Below, piece by piece: positions 55,981 to 64,000 of a stretch of 64,000 nt of DNA. Both the position numbers and the translations under genes were made by a program. Under the pieces are notes generated by a model. It saw only the letters and a program-made list of their open reading frames with translations, was not told the origin of the DNA and did not search any database. Each line of letters starts with the position of its first letter. Within the stretch, counting starts at the first letter, position 1. This DNA comes from Romanomermis culicivorax (Eukaryota; Nematoda; Enoplea; Mermithida; Mermithidae), in the NCBI GenBank assembly GCA_963922205.1, contig CAWUHX010000206.1, positions 496,001 through 560,000 on the forward strand, in the 5' to 3' direction.

Positions 55981-57999
55981 TTATAATTGTAATTTATTTT
56001 TTATTGTTTGTTATTCTGTTTTTTACTTTTCTATTCGTTCAACATTATTGTATATACCTAAAACCATTAAATTTCAGAAAAGACTCGTAGCGCTGCTTTC
56101 CTAATTCGAAATACGTTTTCATTTTTCTAATATTTGGATTTTGCTAGATTTATGGTTACGAACCGAACCAGCGCCGAAATTTCCAGCTTCAGAATTAAAA
56201 AGTTGCGAAGTAAAAAATATCTCTAATTCGAGGGAGTCGCCATAAGGGCGAAACTCACTCACTATAGAGCGAAGATAAAAGAACGGTTTTGTACAGGGTG
56301 TTCAAAAAAGCAAAATTTTAGACGACTCCTCAAACGCTGCAATTCTGGATATAGTCCTGCACACGTCAGAAATCCCTTATACGAACCAAATTATGTAACG
56401 GAAAGTGTTATGTGATTGGTATAATGATATCCATGTTTGACACATCAATGCGCTTCTGTATCAAAATATCAACATCACGATTATGACATCAATGAACTGC
56501 CGCAATCAAAAATTAGTTTTCGACTTTGATATCACGCTGATTCTCTCGAGTTCATTGCGATGTGATATTTATTTTTCATCTCTTCGTTCTTACTTGTAAA
56601 TAATGTACTAATAAGCTATATTTTCACTAAGATCCTTTTAGTCAATTTGTGAACGTACTTCGAAAATATTTGGCAGAGCTTGTTGTATCTCACTCTTTCA
56701 CAAGACTTGTATTTTTCAGAACTTTTGTTGTTTGTTTTGTTCATGCATTCTTAAATTGTCATATGTGATTTGTATCTACACTTATTTTCGCGTATTTTGT
56801 TCTGTTTTTATTTCATTTTTTATTCGCTTCATTCTTCTGTTCTCTTGCCAGTATTCCTTTCTATCACATTTCTTTTTTAATTCATTTTTGCCTCTTGCTC
56901 TCATCTTCTGTTCATTCTTCTTTATTCGATAAAAAATTCTATTTTCATCAAGATCAGGTATGATGTAAGGACTGTGATATTCTGGTTTGTGAACTGTCAG
57001 GATAAGAAAAACAGATCGTGCAACAAAGAAAAGCGATATGATATAAACAGAAAGAAATAAGGATTAACAATAAAGAGCAAGGGAATTAAAAATAGCTCTT
57101 TCGAGCCTGGATAACTTGGTTTATTACGCTCCATGCAATAGTTTCAACAATTCATTTACATGAAAATTTTACCGATTTTTTTGTTTATTACATAACATGA
57201 CATATTTTAGATATACTTTGCTCTTTTGTTGATTCCCTAGGGGTGAGACCCAATTTAGTAATAGGCCTATTTTAAACAACTCTACTTCAGCGGGACCACC
57301 TTTCAGTGAGGTTATTATATGCAGGGGATGCGGATATTGTCTAATTGGCGAATACGGATACGGATGCGAAATCTGCTCTTTTTTGCGGATATTATTGTTT
57401 GATCGGGGGGGGGTGTGGAATCCGCCCTTATCAAGTCTAAAAGGCAGATGTGCTTGGCGGATGGCGGACACTTTTTCCCCAATTTTTCGGTCGATTTTTT
57501 CAAGTCCAAAACTTTTTTGGTGGATGTGTATGTCTAAAAGCCGAATTTCGAAAAAGCAAGGTGGATCCGCAGCCGCCAGCTATATCGCAGAGAATTTTGG
57601 CAGATATGCAGATATGTAACTTTCCACGATTTTTGTACGCTTTTATAGTTTCTTATAAACAAGAAAAAGGCAGAAAATGTCATTAGTTGTCACGTGCGGG
57701 TTAACCCAACATCACCTGATTTACATCATGTTCATACTTTATGTTTTTCACCATTTTTTGTTTAACAGTTACTTACTCTTATTTCGTTTCGTTCAGTTTG
57801 TTTTACATGCATTCTTGTGTGCATTTTTGTGTTTCATTTTTCGTTACGTTTTTGTTGTTTTTCTGTTTCGCACGTAGACTAATGTAACCCATTAATCAGA
57901 ATTTCTGCCAGATTAGCTCTACAAGCTCATGGCCATAATTGGAGCATTACATGCACCTCTTATCAGTAAAAACTAGCAACGTTTTGCAACGCAAAACGA
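55981..57999. other. CNOT11 3' flank and intergenic DNA
   Basis: A possible poly(A) signal attaaa lies near 56066. From 57310 to 57620 the sequence is rich in GCGGAT/ATCCGC words (for example 'gcggatattgtc', 'gcggatggcgg', 'ggatccgcagcc') with a long G run at 57405, which looks like another word-built repeat. Open frames here show no recognisable domain. Confidence 0.4.
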
Positions 58000-58546
58000 C
58001 TATAGTCTGTTTTTTTTCAACTGCTTGTAACCAAAAAAAGATGGAATGAAGTATATATTGGTTTCTCAATTACCGCGCATGTGCACACTACTGTATTACA
58101 GGAAAAAACGCAGTAACTGAAGTTATTGATCGAATTGAAGGCTATTTGATAGGAAAAAGTTGGAAATAAGAAAGAACTTTGGCACATGGATGTCATTTAA
58201 TGAAAAAAATCAGATTGTGATACAATCAGTGTGCTTTGAAAAGTTCAAATCTCAAAATCCGGCACATTGTGCAGCTGCAGCGCTAGTCACTTTCGTAGCT
58301 TTTTCTGCACAGAGCAAATAATTTTTTTAGCCGTGTGAAACTTTTTTTGGACATTTCTGGCATTGGACGGAAATTATTTTAAAAATAGTTATCGAGTTAA
58401 GTTGAGAGTTTAGTCACAGTTTACAGCCATCAGTTAATCAATTCATAACATACAGTCAACAACACATTATCTCAGCACAAAATTCTGCATGCGTACTAAC
58501 TTTCAGCATTTTTGCGTTACAAGCATTTGAAAAAAACAGGCTATAG
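58000..58546. mobile_element. MITE with CTATAGTCTGTTTTTTT ends
   Basis: The left CTATAGTCTGTTTTTTTTCA followed by ACTGCTTGTAACC and the right inverse (GTTACAAGCATTTGAAAAAA then CAGGCTATAG) form about 32 bp of inverted repeat around 547 bp. Single similar ends occur near 47907 and, less clearly, as a pair at about 55136-55386. No coding capacity. Confidence 0.65.
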
Positions 58547-59271
58547 TTTGGAAATTCTCATTAAAGAACATTAATATGTTTAGCATGGAGAGTGAAACTC
58601 GCCCCAATGCTCAATGTATTCGAACTGGAAAATTGTTGGGCACCCTGTTGATGGCAAGTCCCATCGGAAAATCGCCATGCAAATCGGTGGAGACCAGTGG
58701 CGCAGACATTTTTGCATAGAAGTGGAGCCCCAAAGAAAGACCAAAATGTGATGGTGAAATCATTCTTTCACTTTATTACGTTTTTATTATATTTTTGATA
58801 AATTTCACTGGCGTCTATAAAATATTTCCCAGCACTTCCATCTTTATTTGCATATTATTCCACTGTGGTCTATCCACATTCTTCTAGCATTTCGTCAGAA
58901 TTATTGATATATATACTTGTTTGTTATTTAGATATTACCGATCGACGAAGGCGGAGGGCCAAAGGCCCAGGTGCCAGCTTGCAGTCAGCAAGCTTTGGAA
59001 TACCCCTTAGGGGCTCCATTCAAGTAAGTTTATGCCTGAGGGGATTCCTTGTCTCATCTAGGAGACTGCTGAGCTCTCTGGTGAGGCCCCACATTTAAAG
59101 TTAAAGTAATCTTTGTTGTTGTAGGTCTGAGGAACCGGACAGTTGCACTATCACCGAGGCTTAGCCAAGAGAGTAGTTCTAACAGGTCAGTTCAGACCAG
59201 AAGCCTCTATCTTTTCTTAACCTCTCTAAGAAATGACCTGCACAACAAGTGGTGGCTTTTAACTCCTCACC

Positions 59272-61527
59272 ATGGAACTTCGTAGTCAGACTAGGAGAAA
59301 AGAAAATACTCCAGGTTTCTACAGAAAGTTAGCAGGATTTAAAATGCCTAACGAAAGGATACCAAGAGATAATACTTTAAACAGATCACTACCCAGAGTG
59401 GCGAGTGCTGGAAATCTTGTAAATTTGGGAGACGGAGATCAGCAATGGCATGCTGCTCCGGACCCAGTGATCCCAGATCAAACTACTGTGAGGGTTCAAC
59501 GATTGCAACAGAATGCAATGCATTTTACCCCCCAAGACGCAGGTGTACCAATTGATCGCCCACCAGCAATTGCCATTGATCGGCAAGAAATAGGACAGGC
59601 GAATCCAAACCCAGACGCTGGTGGATTGCCACCATGAAATTTGAAAAGGTCACCGCCAAAGGTGGAGTTAGCAGGACCAAACAGGGAGGTTATTAGTCCC
59701 GAATTTCGACCAAGTTTGGATGAAGTGGATCCCAAAATTGAACAGCGATTAGAGAGGATTCCACAAGATCAAGAGCGATTCCGGCCACAGGAAACAGCTC
59801 CCCAAATGTCCACTCAAGAGTTGGCGACGCAGCTACGCAAATTGAAAGGGACCTTCGAAGCATTATTCGACATAATCGTGAATGCCGCCACTGAGGACAA
59901 TAAGAGAAAAGCTGACAGTTGCCGACAGGAGCGGGATAGACAGGTTAAACCATGTAATATGGGTGCAGAAAGAGACAACCGTCTCTATGCTGAAATGAAT
60001 GCAGGTGCAGGGCCTAGTAATAAGCCTGAAATTGATGAAGGGCAAAGACTCAACTTTGAGCCCGCCCCATAGTTGGAGAGGTCCAGCTAGAGATCTTTGA
60101 TTCGAGGGAGCTGAGCAAATGGCAGACCTCAGGAATTCAAATCAGATAGCTTCGCGGCATCCAACTTTAACAAGAGTGGTCTATGATGGTAGAGGAAATA
60201 TAGTTGATCCAAATACCCTTAGACCAGATCAACTGGCATGTTTCCCATACAGGGATTATAGGTTTGACAGAGACAACATACCATCAAATCAAGGAGGTGT
60301 ACCCCCTCAATGAGATCCAAATAGATCTTCTCTCTCTCAACTCTCTCTAATCTCTCAACACTGACATTGATCCAGTATTAACAGCAGGTTATGATCAGAG
60401 GGAAATGCCAACAAATAATTTGGCACAAGAGATTGTTGTTGGGAATATTGTTAAAGGTGTGCTACCCAAACTTTTAGATGAGGGAATGGAAAATCAGCAG
60501 GTGCTTAGTTTCTTCACAGCACTTGAAGGGGAATTCCATAGAGATACACCCGAATCAGCCAAGTACGAAGCACTGCTGAGGCTTTCTAAGGGTAGACCGA
60601 AGGCTGTTGCAGGACACAACATGACCTATAGGGAGGCCAGGAGAGCCATCATAAATGTCTTTGCAGAAACTTGGAAATGTTAACCAGGGAGTTGTTTGAG
60701 ATCCAACAAAGACCCAATGAACAGGCCCTAAAGTTTTTGAAAAGGGTCAGTATTCTAGTGGAACTAGTAAAGGGTGATTTAGACTCTCAGTCAAAAGAGA
60801 GGCTGATTATTGACACCTTTATATATAAGAGTGATCTCAAGTTTCAGTCTGAACTGAAAAATTCAAAACATACGGTTAGAACTTGGTATGATTTAGCAGT
60901 TGAAATTCATGATATTGAATGCAGATACAAAAATGCCCTTCAAAGATACGGACCTTAGGGTACACAATGGGATCTTATTATTTTAATGAAATAGGTATGC
61001 CAAGTGGGCATGATCCAGAGATTGCCGTAGTTTCTAGGAATCAGTCAGAGGGATATCAACAAGGCCAGAGACAAAGGTTTCTGCAACTATATCAAACTGC
61101 AGGTAATCAGGTACCAGCCCACACCCAAAGGTCAAGGAGTGATTCTCTTGAAATAGAGGAGATTCCAGTTCGGGAAGCCCCTAGGGCTCAGACCAAAAAA
61201 GGTAAGAAAGCATTCCTTCTATTAAAAATTTCTAAAGAGATGGTACAACTGGTTGAAAGCTTCGACCAGCTTCAGCAAAAAATTGATAGTAGGCAAATGG
61301 AAAATCAGTCGGATGTGGCCATACCCAGCACCAGCCAGGGAGGTCAAGTTTCCCTAGATCCAACAAAGTCATGGTGTGAGTTCCACAAGAACATAACACA
61401 TAATACTGTAGACTGCAGGACATTGAGAGTGTTGTCGGAGCGCAGGAGCAGAGGCAGAGCCAGCTTCCCTAGCTTCAACAGGGAAGGCTTCAACAATTTT
61501 GCTAGAAGTAACTATAGAGGTAAGTGA
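59272..61527 (+). pseudogene. Broken gag region of the gypsy-like element
   Basis: Frames 59272-59637 and 59641-60072 are the same frame divided by one TGA. Further pieces at 60119-60313, 60405-60683, 60671-60958 and 60919-61527 lie in shifting frames. The capsid-like helical part spans about 60405-60958 (VLSFFTALEGEF, YDLAVEIHDIECRY). A zinc-knuckle variant CEFHKNITHNTVDC is at about 61375-61418, typical of some gypsy gag proteins. The first ATG at 59272 is a plausible gag start. Not functional as it stands. Confidence 0.65.
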
Positions 61528-61686
61528 GATTACCCGAATGCCAATTTCAATAGTAGAGGTGGAGGTGCATATAATATAGGCTATTCAGGTTATCAGGATA
61601 GCCACAAGAGTTATCAGTAGAATTCGGATTACAATGAATTTCTGGAATTCAAAAATCAAAAGGAGCTGCAGAAGCAGTTCCAACAG

Positions 61687-64000
61687 ATGCAGCAATACCA
61701 GCAGCAAGCTGCATTATGGCATCCTCAGCCACCTCAGGCTATTACGGGTCCGACTCAGACTCTTCAACAGGGTCAATTCACAAATCAGCAACCCCAGAAG
61801 GATTATTCGAGTGTAATGGTTGCAAGGCAATCACAAATGAATCCTTTGGGCGAAGTAAATCAGAGAGTGAAGTGCCCAAGTGTTGTATTAGGTAGAATTG
61901 TTCAAATGAATGCAATTGGGCCACAATGTGTAGTACCATCGGTACAGGTAGTAAAGAGAGGCACACCAGCTAGCCATGAGGAACAACATTTGCTGGATAC
62001 ATACACCAGAACAGCCCCCTTCCATATTGAGGTTGTTATAGGACATCATAAGACATTGGCTCTAATTGACACAGGAGCTCAATGTACCATAATGTCAGCT
62101 AAGTTTCTGAAAGAAACTTTGGGTCCAGATTATACTGAATATCCGAGGATATTGAACGTTACTGTAGCCAACAGTAAGACAGTCCAAGCCCATGGGTATA
62201 TCCAATTCAGGATGGATACATTGTGTGGACAGTTCCCCATAAAAGCAATTGTAATTCCTGAAGCAATTGAAAATGTAATTGTGAGAACAGACTTTTTGGC
62301 TCATCCTCAGGTAGGAGCCATAATAGATTTCAGGAATAGGACGATGACGCTCAATAACCGTCAGCAGCGGATATAGGTGATGCTGGACCAGCCCCAAATG
62401 AATTGTCGAGAGGTCATGACCACCAGCGCCACAGAATCCACGATGAGCATTGCCAATCAGTATCAACCAAGGATTTGTCTGCTAAAGGTTTTGGTGCCAG
62501 TGGTGAGTGTAAATCCAATCTACTTACCTAGTGGCATGGATATACTTCTGAAAGCAAAACTTTGGGATAAAGTACGTGAAAATCTTCTGAATGGAATCAT
62601 AATAGAATCTGAAGAAAATGAAGAAAGGTTCCACATAAACAGTACCATAGTAGATGGTACAAAAGATCATTTTGTAGTTATGGTCTCCATCAACACAGGA
62701 TCAGGATGCCATTTGAAAAGTAATCAAATAATTGGCCATACTAATTCCATGTTGTGTGACGCCAATAACCATGATCAACTAGAGGGGAAGATAGTTGACG
62801 ACTTGGAGAAGCTGCAAACCTGTGCAGTCCAAGCTAGACCTGATTCGACTCAATCAGATGAGAAAGAATTGAAGGAAGCTTTGTACAGTATGCTGGCTAA
62901 ATCCAACATACCATCAGAGCAATTAGAACAAGCAATATGATGTCTCGCAAAATACAGAGACATGTTCAGCTTGCCCAATGATCCTCCAACTACTACACCC
63001 AAATACAGGCAATGCAGCACCTGTGGCAAAAAGGTACCACAGGATTGCCATAAATTTATGGCCACATGTTCGTGAGCATGTCCAAGATATGCTCAAGAAG
63101 GGTGTAATTGAGCCATCAAAGTCACCTTGGGCAGCTCCGTTATTTCTTGTAGGTAAAAAGGATGGTACCAAGTGACCAGTAGTGAACTTTAGGGGTATAA
63201 ATGACGTTACCAAGGATGATAAGTATCCCATTCCTAGAATGGACGACTATCTGGACTGTTTAGGTAAAGCGAAGTTTCATACCACCTTAGATCTCAAGTC
63301 AGGATATTGACAGGTGCCAATGGATGAAGAAAGCAAATAGAAAACTGCTCTCATATGCCAGGAAGGGCTTTACCAATTTGAAGTCATGCTTTTCAGTCTA
63401 AAAAATGCGCCAGCAGAGTTCCAGCGCATGATGGTAAGAGTTTTGCATCCGTATGTTTGGAAAATCTGTCTAGTGTATATAGACGATATAGTTGTGTTCT
63501 CGAATACATATGAGGAACATTTAATTAATTTAGACCTTGTCCTCGAAGCTCTAAGGAAGGCTCACTTGACCTTGAAACTGGAGAAGTGTGAAATTCTGCC
63601 AGAGAGAGTCCATTTTTTAGGACATATCTTAAATTCGGAAGGAGTTTTGCCATATCCAAAAAAGGTCAAAGCTATTAAAGATTTCCCATTCCCAGAGATT
63701 TCCCATTCCAAACGTAACCTGCAAAGGTTTTTAATAATGTTGCATTGGTGCAAAAAGTTCATACCAGGGTTGGCTAAACACGCTGAACCATTGTATAAAT
63801 TAACTGGGAAGAACAGTGTTTGGGAAATCACGGAGGTTCACCATCAGGCTTTTAGGAGCCTAAAAGAAGCACTATTGTCAGTGCCATTTCTAAGGTATCC
63901 AGTTTTGGACGGGTCTGCGGACTTTGTCCTTCAGACAGATGCCAGCAGAATGGCACTAGGAGCAGTTCTCTACCAGGAGACTAAGTTGGACCGCTGGGTA
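61687..64000 (+). pseudogene. Broken pol region: protease, reverse transcriptase, RNase H start
   Basis: The retropepsin motif LIDTGAQCTIMS lies near 62060 in a frame running 61687-62376 (stop TAG at its end), followed by a linker frame to 62940. A frameshift near 62985 leads into the RT: MLKKGVIEPSKSPWAAPLF, YPIPRMDDYLD, then FSLKNAPAEFQRMM and the catalytic VYIDDIVVFSN near 63475. RNase H begins at LQTDASRMALGAVLYQE near 63930. Stops interrupt the RT at 63173, 63308 and 63340, each explicable by one transition. The window ends inside RNase H. Confidence 0.8.

Larger units (their letters stand above)
59272..64000 (+). mobile_element. Decayed Ty3/gypsy-like retroelement, cut by window end
   Basis: Gag-like frames, a CCHC-type knuckle variant, an aspartic protease, reverse transcriptase and the start of RNase H follow in the canonical order. 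The frame changes several times and many stops are present. The 5' LTR is not clearly defined; 58900-59270 has no similarity I can pair because the 3' LTR lies outside the window. Confidence 0.8.

Noticed and set aside
57169-57619. Open frames of 60-100 codons on both strands
   Set aside because: Word-built repeat DNA (GCGGAT) without recognisable domains.
1-64000. CRISPR arrays, bacterial operators, rRNA genes
   Set aside because: None seen; the window is eukaryotic.

Overview
The window is metazoan nuclear DNA, most likely from an arthropod or another invertebrate. The basis is AT-rich DNA, spliced homologues of animal housekeeping genes (CNOT11, TIMM21, TRIQK, an SRR1-domain gene) and a dense load of transposons. 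I cannot name the species from the sequence.

Positions 1 to about 17,222 are a nearly complete Polinton/Maverick, a self-synthesising virus-like transposon. The window starts inside its left terminal inverted repeat (TIR) and the right TIR is complete. A divergent layout starts from a central non-coding region (10,258-11,062). The plus strand carries a protein-primed DNA polymerase B of 1,429 codons interrupted by ten introns of 50-60 bp. The minus strand carries a tightly packed cluster: a two-exon unrecognised protein, two small Polinton-type proteins, a DDE integrase with chromodomain, an adenain-like cysteine protease, a two-TM protein, a penton-like minor capsid protein, a basic core-like protein and the major capsid protein (two exons). 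All these frames are open and the two TIRs are nearly identical, so the insertion looks young. Two things stand out. No packaging ATPase can be found, and a GC-rich spliced gene of unknown function sits between the left TIR and the capsid gene.

Positions 17,223-38,963 hold three minus-strand host genes: a TRIQK homologue (18,722-19,057), an SRR1-domain gene (25,221-26,066) and TIMM21 (five exons, 26,277-37,055, with an intron of about 8.4 kb). SRR1 follows TIMM21 by only 210 bp and has a splice-acceptor-like sequence directly before its ATG. The space between is filled with MITE-like elements, LINE fragments and a 1.2-kb degenerate repeat.

Positions 38,964-55,980 are CNOT11 on the plus strand, reconstructed as 11 exons giving 491 residues. 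Its intron 1 of about 8 kb contains an apparently intact 2.28-kb Tigger/pogo transposon in the opposite orientation, with a TA target duplication and a DD29D transposase, plus a LINE remnant and several MITEs.

Positions 55,981-59,271 contain MITEs and unassigned sequence. From about 59,270 to the window end lies a decayed Ty3/gypsy-like retroelement (gag, zinc knuckle, protease, reverse transcriptase, start of RNase H) broken by stops and frameshifts and cut off by the window edge.
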